Shown piece after piece: positions 35,551 through 44,073 of a DNA stretch of 64,000 nt. The notes under the pieces are model-generated. The model was not told the origin of the DNA, searched no databases, and saw only the letters and a list, made by a program, of their open reading frames with translations. A program made the translations under genes and the position numbers. Numbering within the stretch: the stretch's first letter is position 1; every line of letters starts with the position of its first letter. Source of the stretch: Sulfitobacter sp. HNIBRBA3233 (GTDB lineage: Bacteria; Pseudomonadota; Alphaproteobacteria; Rhodobacterales; Rhodobacteraceae); contig NZ_JBEFLP010000001.1 in the NCBI RefSeq assembly GCF_040149665.1, positions 1,364,001-1,428,000 on the forward strand, in the 5' to 3' direction.

Positions 35551-36084
35551 TCACATCGTGTCGGTGAGCATCACTTCCTTGACCGATTCCATCGCCACGT
35601 AGGTAGAGGTGGACGCGACATGTGGCAGGGTCGATATCCTGTCGCCCAGAACGCTTCGATAGTCGGTCATGTCGCGGCAGCGGACCTTCAGCAGATAGTC
35701 GAAATTCCCTGCGATCATATGCGCTTGCTCGATCTGCGGAACCCGTGCCACGGCAAGGTTGAAGGCCTGCAGGGCGGCCTCGCGCGTGTCGCTCAGCCGG
35801 ACCTCGACAAAGGCGACGTGATCCAGCCCCAGACGGATGGGATTGAGCATCGCACGGTATCCGATGATCACCCCCTGCTCTTCAAGCCGCCGCAACCGCG
35901 CCTGTGTGGGCGATTTGGACAGACCGATGCGCTTGGCAAGGTCGGTGATACTGATTCTGCCGTCCTCGGCCAGAGTGGTGAGAATCGCTTGATCGAACCG
36001 ATCCAGATCGGAAGCAACTTGCACTGCGAAATCCTCTCGACTCTGATCGGTTTGACTGGCCTCTGGCCCATGTTGAGGCAACAT
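35551..36084 (-). CDS. putR: Lrp/AsnC family regulator, PutR-type
   Basis: This 177-residue protein has an N-terminal winged helix (LDRFDQAILTTLAEDGRISITDLAKRIGLSKSPTQARLRRLEEQGVI) and a C-terminal RAM/AsnC ligand domain (VAFVEVRLSD, AHMIAGNFDYLLKVRCRDM). Its divergent position beside a putA remnant identifies it as the proline-responsive activator PutR of alphaproteobacteria, which normally activates putA. Here the gene looks intact while the target is a pseudogene. The start region is uncertain by several codons (ATG 36084 used). The 53-bp divergent gap should carry its operator. Confidence 0.85.
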   Translation of the reverse strand: MLPQHGPEASQTDQSREDFAVQVASDLDRFDQAILTTLAEDGRISITDLAKRIGLSKSPTQARLRRLEEQGVIIGYRAMLNPIRLGLDHVAFVEVRLSDTREAALQAFNLAVARVPQIEQAHMIAGNFDYLLKVRCRDMTDYRSVLGDRISTLPHVASTSTYVAMESVKEVMLTDTM

Positions 36085-36137
36085 GACTGCAAACTTTCCG
36101 GTATGCTAGTAAAATCTCGTAACATGGAGACTTCTGA

Positions 36138-36843
36138 TGGCGCGTGATACTGCGCGCACGCATTGATGCGAACGCTTACGCCGACCCCGATGAGGTGCTT
36201 GCGCGGCGGGTCGAAACAGCCGATCTGAGCAATACGGATCGCGCGGCCGGCATGGGCCTCAACGTGGATGCCAAGGAAGCAGACCGTCTGGGTCTGTCGC
36301 TCGATGTGATCGACGCGGTCATGGGCGAGGCCGCGCTGGCCGGTTGGGACGGCTTCGGCATCGTGGTGCAGGCCTACGGCCCCCGCGCGGCCGATGTGAT
36401 CGACGCATTGTATGAAATGTCCGAGTGGATCCATGCCGGCAATATCTATATCAATCGCAACCAGATTGGCGCCATTGTCGCGTCCCAGCCTTTCGGCGGC
36501 GAAGGGCTGTCGGGCACAGGCCCCAAGGTCGGCGGCCCGTTCTACATGGAACGGTTCGAAGGCCCCGATACCCGCGAGGATGCGCCGGACGGGGCTGGTA
36601 AGACCGCAAGCCTGCCCGCCCTGCCCAATGAGGTGTCGCAGATCCTGCTGTAGACGACATCGCTGCCCGGCCCGACCGGGGAGAGCAACCGCCTGTCGAC
36701 GCAGCGCCGCCCCGCGGTGCTGTGCCTTGGCCCCTCGGAAGAGGCAGCCTCGCGGCAGGCGCAGTTGATCCGCTATGGTCGGTGTCGCAGTCGAGGCCAC
36801 CGCATCGGGGGGCAACGCGGCCCTTCTGGGGGCCAGCGCCTGA
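36138..36843 (+). pseudogene. putA: Remnant of putA (bifunctional proline dehydrogenase / P5C dehydrogenase)
   Basis: Four pieces of a normally >1,100-codon PutA survive in order. (1) The N-terminus: ATG at 36138 starts MARDTA, then similarity resumes one frame over as LRARIDANAYADPDEVLA, consistent with a 2-base deletion. (2) A short proline-dehydrogenase piece (GLNVDAKEADRLGLSLDVID, GWDGFGIVVQAYG). (3) The C-terminal end of the P5C dehydrogenase (NIYINRNQIGAIVASQPFGG, LSGTGPKVGGP). (4) After an in-frame TAG at 36651, the C-terminal extension LPGPTGESNRLSTQRR and VLCLGPSEEAA, then another frameshift near 36775 before GVAVEATASGGNAALLGAS and a final stop at 36841. The large joins between pieces 1-2 and 2-3 are internal deletions that remove both active sites. 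The gene cannot encode a working enzyme. Confidence 0.88.
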
Positions 36844-36983
36844 TCGCAGGCGCGCCACGCTGAACACCCCAAGACCCGGTGTCCCGAAACGGATGTCGGG
36901 TCTTTTCGCGCGGTGCTGCAAACTGTCCCTGCGGCGTTGCAGCACTCTTGACCCTCGCGGGCGGATGCCCGACCTTCCGGCGC

Positions 36984-37727
36984 ATGTTTCCGATCCGCGA
37001 TCACAATCCTTCGGGGCGAATCCCTTTCGTCACCTATGCGCTGATGGCGCTGAACATCGCGGTATTTGTCTTCATGCTGCCGATCTCGGACAACGAGCGC
37101 GCCTTGGGGCAATTCTATTACGACTGGGCGCTTCTGCCGCGCCGCGTGATGGCGGGCGACGGCCTGTCCGGGCTTGTGACCTCCACGTTCCTGCACGGCG
37201 GGTTTCTGCATCTGGCGGGCAACATGCTGTTTCTCTGGATTTTCGGCGACAACGTCGAGGACGAGATGGGCCATCTGCGCTACTTTGGCTTCTACCTCGT
37301 CGCCGGGGTTGCGGCGGGTCTGTTCCACGTCGTCGCCGACCCTGCGTCCTATGTGCCCACGGTGGGGGCCTCCGGCGCGATCGCCGGGGTCATGGGGGCG
37401 TATCTGTTGCTGTTTCCGAAGGCGAAGGTCGATATCCTGATCATCTTCATCGTGTTTTTCCGTATCTTCCCGATCCCTGCATGGATCATGCTGGCCCTGT
37501 GGTTCGCGATGCAGTTCGTCGGCGGCATCGGATCGGTGCCCGGCACCGGCGGGGTTGCCTATTGGGCCCACGCGGGGGGCTTTGTTGCGGGGATGGCGCT
37601 GGCCGTTCCGCTCTGGCTGGCGCGCGGTGGCCCGCGCTTCTGGCAGGCCAACCACGGCCACCCCCCACACCCCGAGGCCAGCTATCCCGCCCTGCCCAGC
37701 CGCATTCCGAAGGTGAAGCGTAGATGA
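36984..37727 (+). CDS. Rhomboid family intramembrane serine protease
   Basis: This 247-residue protein has about six to seven membrane helices. Family motifs are present in order: HGGFLHLAGNMLFLWIFG (helix 2 His/Asn), the catalytic serine in VGASGAIAGVMGAYL (GxSG) and the catalytic histidine in YWAHAGGFVAGM. I start at ATG 36984 (MFPIRDHN) because rhomboids of this group begin there; the longer frame upstream runs into the putA relic. Its last codons overlap the start of the GFA gene (ATGA), so the two are co-translated. Targets are unknown. Confidence 0.92.
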   Translation: MFPIRDHNPSGRIPFVTYALMALNIAVFVFMLPISDNERALGQFYYDWALLPRRVMAGDGLSGLVTSTFLHGGFLHLAGNMLFLWIFGDNVEDEMGHLRYFGFYLVAGVAAGLFHVVADPASYVPTVGASGAIAGVMGAYLLLFPKAKVDILIIFIVFFRIFPIPAWIMLALWFAMQFVGGIGSVPGTGGVAYWAHAGGFVAGMALAVPLWLARGGPRFWQANHGHPPHPEASYPALPSRIPKVKRR

Positions 37728-38089
37728 AGATCACCGCCACCTGCCACTGCGGTGCCTGCGCGCTGACCGCCGATCTGCCGCGCGGCCTGTCGGATGCCGC
37801 CCGCTGCACCTGTTCGTTCTGCAAACGCCGTCAGGCCGCCGCGGTCACCGCGACAACCGCCAGCCTTCGGGTGACCAGAGGCGCGGAGAACCTCACCCTC
37901 TATTCATGGGGCACCCACACCGCCAAACACTATTTCTGCAAGACCTGCGGCATCTACCTCTACCACCAGCGCCGGTCCGACCCTGCCCAATGCGGGGTGA
38001 ACCTTGGCTGCATAGAGGGTGTAAAGACGTGGGAACACGACCCGGTCCGCTGGACGGACGGGATCAACCACATTGCGGACCGGACCTGA
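37724..38089 (+). CDS. GFA family (glutathione-dependent formaldehyde-activating-like) protein
   Basis: This 121-residue protein has the GFA/CENP-V zinc pattern: CHCGAC near the N-terminus, CTCSFCKRR, and CKTCGIYLYH in the middle. The fold binds one or two structural zincs; an actual formaldehyde role is not established for this family. It starts inside the rhomboid stop (ATGA). Its stop is immediately followed by the stop of the convergent suhB gene. Confidence 0.87.
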   Translation: MKITATCHCGACALTADLPRGLSDAARCTCSFCKRRQAAAVTATTASLRVTRGAENLTLYSWGTHTAKHYFCKTCGIYLYHQRRSDPAQCGVNLGCIEGVKTWEHDPVRWTDGINHIADRT

Positions 38090-38875
38090 TCAGCCGCGCA
38101 CGGCCTTTGCGAAGCTGCGGAAAATAGCCTCGTTCGCGGCGATAACCTCGCCGTCCTCCAGAATATTGCCCTCGGGCTTGATCGCCTCGACCAGACCGCC
38201 TGCCTCGCGCACGATGATCAGGCCGGCGGCCATGTCCCACGGGTTCAACCGCCGCTCCCAGAACCCCTCGTAGCGGCCCGCCGCCACATAGGCGAGGTCC
38301 AGCGCCGCAGAGCCCCACCGCCGGATCCCCGCACAGGAAGGCGCAAGCCGCGCGATGTCCTGCAAGGTTGTCGGCAGATCGGCACGCCCGCCGAACGGGA
38401 TCCCGGTGGAGAAGATCGATTCGATCATCTTCGACCGGCTCGACACCCGCAGACGGCTGTCGTTCATCCACGCGCCCGCGCCTTTTTCGGCAAAGAACAT
38501 CTCGTCCTTGGCAGCGTCGTAGACGCATCCGGCAACGACCTGGCCCTTGTGTTCGAGGGCAATGGAAATCGCCCAGTGCGGCAGCCCGTGAAGAAAGTTC
38601 GTGGTCCCGTCCAGCGGATCGACGATCCAGCGCCGGGTGGGATCCTCCCCATCCTCACCGCCCCCTTCCTCGGCCAGCCAGCCGTAGGTCGGACGCGCGC
38701 CGCGCAGTTCTTCCTTGAGGATCTTCTCGGCGTTCAGATCGGCACGGCTGACGAAATCGCCAGCGCCCTTCATCGACACCTGCAGGTTTTCGACTTCCCG
38801 AAAATCCTTTACCAGCGCCCGCCCCGCCTTGCGCGCGGATTTCAGCATGATGTTGAGGTTTGCGCTACCAACCAT
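38090..38875 (-). CDS. suhB: Inositol monophosphatase family protein (SuhB-type)
   Basis: This 261-residue protein carries the metal-binding sites of the family: EEGGGEDGEDPTRRWIVDPLDGTTNFLHGLPHWA (E, DPLDGT) and late NPWDMAAGLIIVREAGG. SuhB proteins dephosphorylate inositol monophosphate and in bacteria also act in transcription antitermination. I start at ATG 38875 (MVGSANLNIML). It is a single gene, convergent with GFA and divergent from the oxidoreductase gene. Confidence 0.92.
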   Translation of the reverse strand: MVGSANLNIMLKSARKAGRALVKDFREVENLQVSMKGAGDFVSRADLNAEKILKEELRGARPTYGWLAEEGGGEDGEDPTRRWIVDPLDGTTNFLHGLPHWAISIALEHKGQVVAGCVYDAAKDEMFFAEKGAGAWMNDSRLRVSSRSKMIESIFSTGIPFGGRADLPTTLQDIARLAPSCAGIRRWGSAALDLAYVAAGRYEGFWERRLNPWDMAAGLIIVREAGGLVEAIKPEGNILEDGEVIAANEAIFRSFAKAVRG

Positions 38876-39018
38876 GGCACGGGCCTTTCTGTTTCGTGAA
38901 TATCGCCTCTTAGGCGCTTGACCAGCGAAAGCCAAGGGGGTGACGCAGCGTGTCGCCTGTGCGATGTCCGTTCTGCGGGAGGCTGTTCCGCAACCTGAAA
39001 ATCGCGAGAGGAGACCCC

Positions 39019-40059
39019 ATGTCCGACAAAATGAAACAGATCGTGCTCGCCAGCCGCCCCGACGGCGCGCCCCGGCCGGAGAACTTCCGCCTCGAAGAAG
39101 GCGATATCTCGACGCCGAAGGACGGCGAGGTTCTGGTGCGTGTTCATTACATGTCGCTCGACCCCTATATGCGCGGACGCATGGACGACGCGAAATCCTA
39201 CGCCGCTCCGGTGCCGATCGACGGCAAGATGGAAGGCGCCGGCGTGGGCGAAGTGATCGCCTCCAAGGCCGATGGCCTCAAGGAAGGCGATTTCGTCATG
39301 GGCGGCATGGGCTGGGCCACACATGCGGCAATTTCCGCCAAGGCGGTTACGAAAATCGACCCCGACACCGCACCGATCACCTATGCGCTGGGGGTTCTGG
39401 GCATGCCGGGTCTCACAGGCTGGTTCGGCCTCACCGAACACGGCCGCCCGAAAGAGGGCGAAACGCTGGTCGTCGCCGCCGCCACCGGGCCGGTCGGCTC
39501 GATGGTCGGGCAGGTCGCTAAATCGATGGGCTTGCGCACCGTGGGCATCGCCGGCGGCGCGGACAAATGCAAACTTGCCAAGGACCACTTCGGCTTTGAC
39601 GACTGCCTCGATCACCGCGCCTACGACGACGCGTCATCGTTGCAAGCGGCCCTCAAGGACGCCTGCCCGAAAGGCATCGACATCTACTTCGAAAACGTCG
39701 GCGGCAAAGTCCTCGAAGCCGTCCTGCCACTCATGAACCCGCACGGGCGCATCCCCGTCTGCGGCATGATCGCATGGTACAACGAAGGCGGCCTTGGCGC
39801 CAACGCCCGCGAAGGGGCGCTGACCGCGCCGAAACTCTGGCGGACCATCCTCGTCAACTTCCTCAGCGTGAACGGCTTCATCATCTCCAACCACTGGGAC
39901 CGCATGGGCGACTTCCACAAGGCGGTAGCCCCGATGATCGCGGACGGCCGCATCAAGGTGCAGGAAGACATCACCGACGGGCTCGAAAACGCGCCCGAGG
40001 CCTTCATGAAGCTGCTGACAGGCGGCAACACCGGCAAGGCCATCGTCAAGCTGATCTGA
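39019..40059 (+). CDS. NADP-dependent medium-chain oxidoreductase (CurA/LTB4 12-hydroxydehydrogenase-like)
   Basis: This 346-residue zinc-independent MDR protein begins MKQIVLASRPDGAPRPENF, has VRVHYMSLDPYMRGRM typical of the prostaglandin-reductase/CurA group, and an NADP-binding segment VAAATGPVGSMVGQVAKSMG. The C-terminal region has IDIYFENVGGKVLEAVLPLM and CGMIAWYNEG. It probably reduces the double bond of alpha,beta-unsaturated carbonyls. The ATG at 39019 follows a GAGAGGAG ribosome-binding site. A clear terminator follows at 40071. Confidence 0.9.
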   Translation: MSDKMKQIVLASRPDGAPRPENFRLEEGDISTPKDGEVLVRVHYMSLDPYMRGRMDDAKSYAAPVPIDGKMEGAGVGEVIASKADGLKEGDFVMGGMGWATHAAISAKAVTKIDPDTAPITYALGVLGMPGLTGWFGLTEHGRPKEGETLVVAAATGPVGSMVGQVAKSMGLRTVGIAGGADKCKLAKDHFGFDDCLDHRAYDDASSLQAALKDACPKGIDIYFENVGGKVLEAVLPLMNPHGRIPVCGMIAWYNEGGLGANAREGALTAPKLWRTILVNFLSVNGFIISNHWDRMGDFHKAVAPMIADGRIKVQEDITDGLENAPEAFMKLLTGGNTGKAIVKLI

Positions 40060-40070
40060 TACCGCACCGG

Positions 40071-40105
40071 GGACCGCTCCGCAGGAGGTGCGCGGCGGTC
40101 CTTTT
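40071..40105 (+). terminator. Rho-independent terminator after the MDR oxidoreductase gene
   Basis: A GGACCGC/GCGGTCC 7-bp stem with a 17-base loop is followed by TTTT, 12 bases downstream of the oxidoreductase stop codon. It separates this gene from the convergent metR gene. Confidence 0.6.
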
Positions 40106-40143
40106 CCATTTTGCCTTTAAACTCAATCCCGCACCCGCGGCGC

Positions 40144-41049
40144 TCACAGCGACTGCAATTTGCGGGCCTCGGTGCCCGCAAGTGCCAGAAATTCCTGCAC
40201 GAAAGGCTTTTCGCGGTCCTCGCTGCGGATCGCGGCATAGAGCCTGCGGGTGATACCCTCAGCGGTCAGCGGTCGGGTCACGTAGTCGGACGAATATTTC
40301 ACCTCCCGCACCACCCAGTCCGGCAGGACCGACACGCCGCGATTGGACGCCACCAGCAACAGGATCACCGCCGTCAGCTCAACCTGCCGGATCACGGCAG
40401 GCTCGACCTTGGCGGGGATCAGAAGCTGGCTGAACACATCCAGACGGGTCCGCTCCACCGGATAGGTAATCAGGGTCTCGCCGCGGAAATCATCGGCTTC
40501 GACAAAGGGTTTGGCCGCGAGCGGGTGGGTACTGGCGGCGACGAAAACCGCCCGATAATCGAACAGTTCGATGAACTCGACACCGGCGATCTCCTCGGGG
40601 TCGGAGGAGATCACCAGATCGACTTCCTCGCGCCGCAAGGCGGGAAGCGCGTCAAAGGCCAGCCCGGGCCGGATGTCCACGTCAACCTCCGCGAACCCGC
40701 GCCGGAACTGTTCGAGCACGGGAAACAGCCATTCGAAACAGGCGTGGCATTCGATGGCGATATGCATCCGCCCGGTGCTGCCATCGCGCAGTCCCTCGAA
40801 TTCTTCCTGCAACGCCTCGACCTGCGGCAGCACCTGCTGCGCAAGCTTCAGCAGCCGCTGGCCCGCGGGCGACAGTTTCAGCGGTTTCGAACGCCGCACG
40901 AAAAGCTCCACCCCCGCCTGATCCTCAAGGCCTTTGACCTGATGGCTCAGCGCGGATTGGGTAATGTTCATCATTTCTGCGGCCCGTGCGAGCCCCCCGG
41001 CCTGATAAATGGCCTGAATGGTACGCAGATGACGGAACTCGATATGCAT
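40144..41049 (-). CDS. metR: LysR-family regulator, MetR-type
   Basis: This 301-residue protein has an N-terminal LysR helix-turn-helix (AIYQAGGLARAAEMMNITQSALSHQVKGLEDQAGVELFVRR) and a periplasmic-binding-like effector domain. MetR features include LFVRRSKPLKLSPAGQRLL and the effector-domain segment IAIECHACFEWLFPVLEQFR. The gene is divergent from metF with 91 bp between the two starts, the classical metR arrangement. An inverted repeat abuts its start codon. It probably uses homocysteine as effector to control metF and itself (established for E. coli MetR, inferred here). Confidence 0.9.
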   Translation of the reverse strand: MHIEFRHLRTIQAIYQAGGLARAAEMMNITQSALSHQVKGLEDQAGVELFVRRSKPLKLSPAGQRLLKLAQQVLPQVEALQEEFEGLRDGSTGRMHIAIECHACFEWLFPVLEQFRRGFAEVDVDIRPGLAFDALPALRREEVDLVISSDPEEIAGVEFIELFDYRAVFVAASTHPLAAKPFVEADDFRGETLITYPVERTRLDVFSQLLIPAKVEPAVIRQVELTAVILLLVASNRGVSVLPDWVVREVKYSSDYVTRPLTAEGITRRLYAAIRSEDREKPFVQEFLALAGTEARKLQSL

Positions 41050-41065
41050 ATGAGGTGGAACTCAT
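41050..41065. promoter_or_regulatory. Inverted repeat, candidate MetR operator between metR and metF
   Basis: The sequence reads ATGAG-GTGGAA-CTCAT, a perfect 5-bp dyad with a 6-bp spacer, directly next to the metR start codon in the metR-metF gap. It resembles the MetR consensus TGAA-N5-TTCA only loosely (outer TGA/TCA kept). A second TGA-rich stretch (TGAAAGTTATGAA) follows a few bases later. Position, not exact match, supports the call. Confidence 0.4.
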
Positions 41066-41140
41066 GTTGAAGATGAAAGTTATGAATTTGTCTCACATCC
41101 CATCCTGTGCGACAAGGGATCAAATCAACGAGGGTTCATC

Positions 41141-42007
41141 ATGACCGCACCGTCCGTCTCTTTCGAAGTCTTCCCGCCAAAAACCGTAAATGCGGCGTTC
41201 AACCTGTGGGATACGGCCCAGGCGCTTGCGCCGCTCAATCCGCGCTTTTTCTCTGTTACCTACGGCGCGGGCGGCTCGACACGCGATCTTACACAGGATG
41301 CAGCCCATACACTGCGCCGCACGTCGAAGCTGCCGGTTTCCGCACATCTGACCTGTGTGGGGGCCACGATGGAAGAGACCATCGAGGTCGCGGAAGGCTT
41401 CCACGAAGCGGGCGTGACCGAGATCGTCGCCCTGCGCGGCGATCCCCCGGCAGGCGAGAAACGCTTCACCCCGCATCCGGGCGGCTTTGCCCATTCGGTC
41501 GAACTGATCGAGGCGCTGGCGCTGATGGACAAGTTCACCATCCGCGTAGGTGCCTACCCCGACAGCCACCCCGACGCCGCCAGCCAGCACGCGAATATCC
41601 AGTACCTCAAGCGGAAATTCGACGCCGGCGCGGACGAGGCCATCACACAGTTCTTTTTCGAGACAGAAAGCTTTCTGCGCTTCCGCGACCAATGCGTGGC
41701 TGCCGGTATCGACAAGCCGATCGTGCCCGGCATCATGCCGATCGCGAACTGGAAATCCGCGCGTCGCTTCGCCGAGGGCTGCGGCACGAAGATCCCCGCG
41801 TGGATGGACGAGGCGTACCGCGCCGCCGAGCGCGACGGTCGTACCGATCTCCTCTCCACCTCCCTGTGCACCGAAATGTGCAGCGAACTGGTCGAGGAAG
41901 GCGTCGACAGCCTGCACTTCTACACGCTGAACAAACCCGACCTGACGCGCGATGTCTGCCGTGCCCTCGGGGTGACGCCCCAGACACAGCTTGAGAACGT
42001 GGCGTAA
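41141..42007 (+). CDS. metF: 5,10-methylenetetrahydrofolate reductase
   Basis: This 288-residue TIM-barrel flavoprotein starts VSFEVFPPKT (the catalytic Glu in FEVFPPK), followed by FFSVTYGAGGSTRD, VSAHLTCVG, IVALRGDPPAGEKRF and QFFFETESFLRF, all conserved in MetF. It makes 5-methyl-tetrahydrofolate for methionine synthesis. It is the divergent partner of metR. The thioesterase gene 60 bp downstream on the same strand may be co-transcribed. No riboswitch-like structure is evident in the 91-bp leader. Confidence 0.95.
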   Translation: MTAPSVSFEVFPPKTVNAAFNLWDTAQALAPLNPRFFSVTYGAGGSTRDLTQDAAHTLRRTSKLPVSAHLTCVGATMEETIEVAEGFHEAGVTEIVALRGDPPAGEKRFTPHPGGFAHSVELIEALALMDKFTIRVGAYPDSHPDAASQHANIQYLKRKFDAGADEAITQFFFETESFLRFRDQCVAAGIDKPIVPGIMPIANWKSARRFAEGCGTKIPAWMDEAYRAAERDGRTDLLSTSLCTEMCSELVEEGVDSLHFYTLNKPDLTRDVCRALGVTPQTQLENVA

Positions 42008-42067
42008 CTGTTGGACTTCGCGGGGCGGCTTTTCTAGGGTGACCGAACACGTCAACCGGAGCCGCCC

Positions 42068-42550
42068 ATGCCGTCTACAGCCCAATCGCCCGAAGATCTG
42101 CTCAGCCAGGAAGAGGCGCTTTCACTCTCCGGGCTGGAGTTCATGCAGCGCATCCTTGACGGCACCAATCCGGGCCCGCCGATTTCGGCAACTATGGGCT
42201 ACCGGCTGTATTCTGTCGAAGAGGGGCGCTGCGTCTTCCGCGGCTCGCCCACATTCGAGATGACCAATCCGATGGGCACCGTACACGGCGGCTGGTACGG
42301 CACCCTTCTGGACAGCGCGATGGCCTGCGCGGTGATGACGAAAGTGCCCCGCGGATCCGTCTACACGACGCTGGAGTACAAGGTGAACATCCTGCGGCCG
42401 ATTCCCATCGGGATGGAGATCGACTGTATCGGGACCTCCAACCACGTGGGCCGGTCGACCGGCGTCGCCCAGGGCGAGATCAGGGGCATCGAGGATGGCA
42501 AGCTTTACGCGACCGGCTCGACCACCTGTATCGTGATGAAGCTGCGCTGA
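42068..42550 (+). CDS. PaaI-family hot-dog thioesterase
   Basis: This 160-residue protein has the hot-dog helix segment TNPMGTVHGGWYGTLLDSAMACAV, in which HGG is the family signature, followed by beta strands (YTTLEYKVNILRPIPIGMEI) and GEIRGIEDGKLYATGSTTCIVM. It is probably an acyl-CoA thioesterase, with unknown substrate. It follows metF by 60 bp and is convergent with the small secreted protein downstream. Confidence 0.86.
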   Translation: MPSTAQSPEDLLSQEEALSLSGLEFMQRILDGTNPGPPISATMGYRLYSVEEGRCVFRGSPTFEMTNPMGTVHGGWYGTLLDSAMACAVMTKVPRGSVYTTLEYKVNILRPIPIGMEIDCIGTSNHVGRSTGVAQGEIRGIEDGKLYATGSTTCIVMKLR

Positions 42551-42566
42551 GCGGCGACCGCCCTAT

Positions 42567-42947
42567 TCACTCAAACATGCTGCGGTCGAATGTGATGTCG
42601 TAGGCGCGGCTGAGCGACTTGCAGTATCCCATCCAGTCATAGAAATCCTGCCGCAGAGGGAGTGTCAGACCCGAAATCCGCCACTCCTCCGCCTTGGCCG
42701 ACCGCACCTGCGACAGCTCGGCGGGATCGCGCCCCTCGCTCAGCGACTGCGCCCGCGCCGCATCCATCAGCTGTTTCGAGGCCGCGCCCAGATAGGCAAT
42801 CACGTCGCGGCGCGACACGTTGGCGGCCATCGCCTCCATCACGCCCGCGCATTGCGCCATCCCCCAGCTGATCGGTTGTGCCGCCGCAGGCGCGCCCGCA
42901 AGGCAAAAGGCTGCGCAAAGCACCTTCGTCGTGATAAACCTGCGCAT
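42567..42947 (-). CDS. Hypothetical secreted protein
   Basis: This is a protein of 126 residues with a clear signal peptide (TTKVLCAAFCLAGAPAAA, cleavage before QPISW) and a helical mature part with three cysteines (one in QCAG, one in YCKS, plus Cys in the leader). I do not recognise a family. The start ATG and composition are normal for the surrounding genes. It may share a transcript with the DUF2235 gene 52 bp upstream. Confidence 0.7.
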   Translation of the reverse strand: MRRFITTKVLCAAFCLAGAPAAAQPISWGMAQCAGVMEAMAANVSRRDVIAYLGAASKQLMDAARAQSLSEGRDPAELSQVRSAKAEEWRISGLTLPLRQDFYDWMGYCKSLSRAYDITFDRSMFE

Positions 42948-42999
42948 GGGATCCTTCCCCTGTTGGAGAAGGCCAGCCTTGCCGGAAAATTCGCCCGAA

Positions 43000-44073
43000 T
43001 TAGGGCCCGACGCGGACCAATTGCGGCAAATGCGACGACGTCACACCAACCGTGTAGTGCAACCGCTCCGACGGATCGCGGCCGACAACACGGCGTCTGC
43101 GGGTGACGAACAGCCTGCCCCAGCCCGCCCATGTTCCGATCGAGCGCGCGTGCGGATCCTGCGGAAACCGGCTCTGCCAGCCATCGGGCAGCGGCAGTCC
43201 CGCGTCCTGAGCGCGCTCCAGCATATAGACGAGCGGGATGTTGGACAGCGGACGCGCGTATTCGCGCCCGCCCAGCTGGCCGCCGATGTCGCCGTGGCTG
43301 CCCCGAAACCAGACCTGTTCCGTCCGGTCGAGTGTGGTCGCATCGGTTTCCCACAGGACCGGGCGATAGACGACGCGGGTTTCGTTCAGCGCCAGCGCGT
43401 GGCAGGCCCGTTTTACATTCTCGCTCAGGTGATGGTCGTGGAAGGAATGGTGCGCCGTGCTGAGACGCCAAAGCACGGGCGCGTTGATGCCCAGCGATTT
43501 GACCGTGTCCCACGCGCCAATCATCTCGATCTCGACACCGGACCTGCAATATTTTTCCGAAAAACGGGCACTGGCCGCTGACGGCTCCCTTGCCTGGTAG
43601 TGCCTGAAGGCATCGCGCACGTTGCGTTCGGTCGCCTGATCCGCGCGCAACAGCCCCACCCGCTCGATCAGCCCGGCCAGCGACCGCACGGCATAGGCAC
43701 CGCGCGAGTATCCGAACAGAAAAATCCGGTCGCCTTCGTGATACCGCGACGCCAGATACCCGTAGGTCCGGCGGATCTGGCGGTTGATGCCCTTGCCCGC
43801 AAGAACGCCGCTCACGTCGATCCAGGTTTGCCATTGCAGCCCCGGCTCGTAGTAGATCGACACCTCGCTGCCGATCTCGCGCACCAGCTTGTAGGTGAGA
43901 CCGGCATTCGTTTCGCGCCCGTCCTCGATGGACGACATGGTCCCGTCAAGGATGATCACATGGGTCTGGCGCCCCCTGCGGGGTCCGAAATCGCTGGCCG
44001 GTCTTGTCCAGAGCCGGCCGAAGAGCCGCCGAAGGAAACTCTTGCTCAGATCATTCCGCAGCGATCCTGTCAC
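43000..44073 (-). CDS. DUF2235 domain protein (alpha/beta-hydrolase-type)
   Basis: This 357-residue protein has THVIILDGTMSSIEDG at the N-terminus and a GxSxG nucleophile elbow (FLFGYSRGAYAVRSLAGLI). WDTVKSLGIN and GSHGDIGGQLGG (candidate acid and His residues) are characteristic of DUF2235, a family that includes T6SS phospholipase effectors but mostly uncharacterised hydrolases. The start is probably GTG at 44073, lying 23 bp inside the end of the upstream CoxL-like gene; the ATG overlapping the CoxL stop is in another frame. Cytoplasmic by sequence; no secretion signal. Substrate unknown. Confidence 0.78.
   Translation of the reverse strand: MTGSLRNDLSKSFLRRLFGRLWTRPASDFGPRRGRQTHVIILDGTMSSIEDGRETNAGLTYKLVREIGSEVSIYYEPGLQWQTWIDVSGVLAGKGINRQIRRTYGYLASRYHEGDRIFLFGYSRGAYAVRSLAGLIERVGLLRADQATERNVRDAFRHYQAREPSAASARFSEKYCRSGVEIEMIGAWDTVKSLGINAPVLWRLSTAHHSFHDHHLSENVKRACHALALNETRVVYRPVLWETDATTLDRTEQVWFRGSHGDIGGQLGGREYARPLSNIPLVYMLERAQDAGLPLPDGWQSRFPQDPHARSIGTWAGWGRLFVTRRRRVVGRDPSERLHYTVGVTSSHLPQLVRVGP

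Noticed and set aside
36651..36653. TAG in the putA remnant as a pyrrolysine or readthrough codon
   Set aside because: It is combined with frameshifts and large deletions, so it is one of several inactivating lesions.
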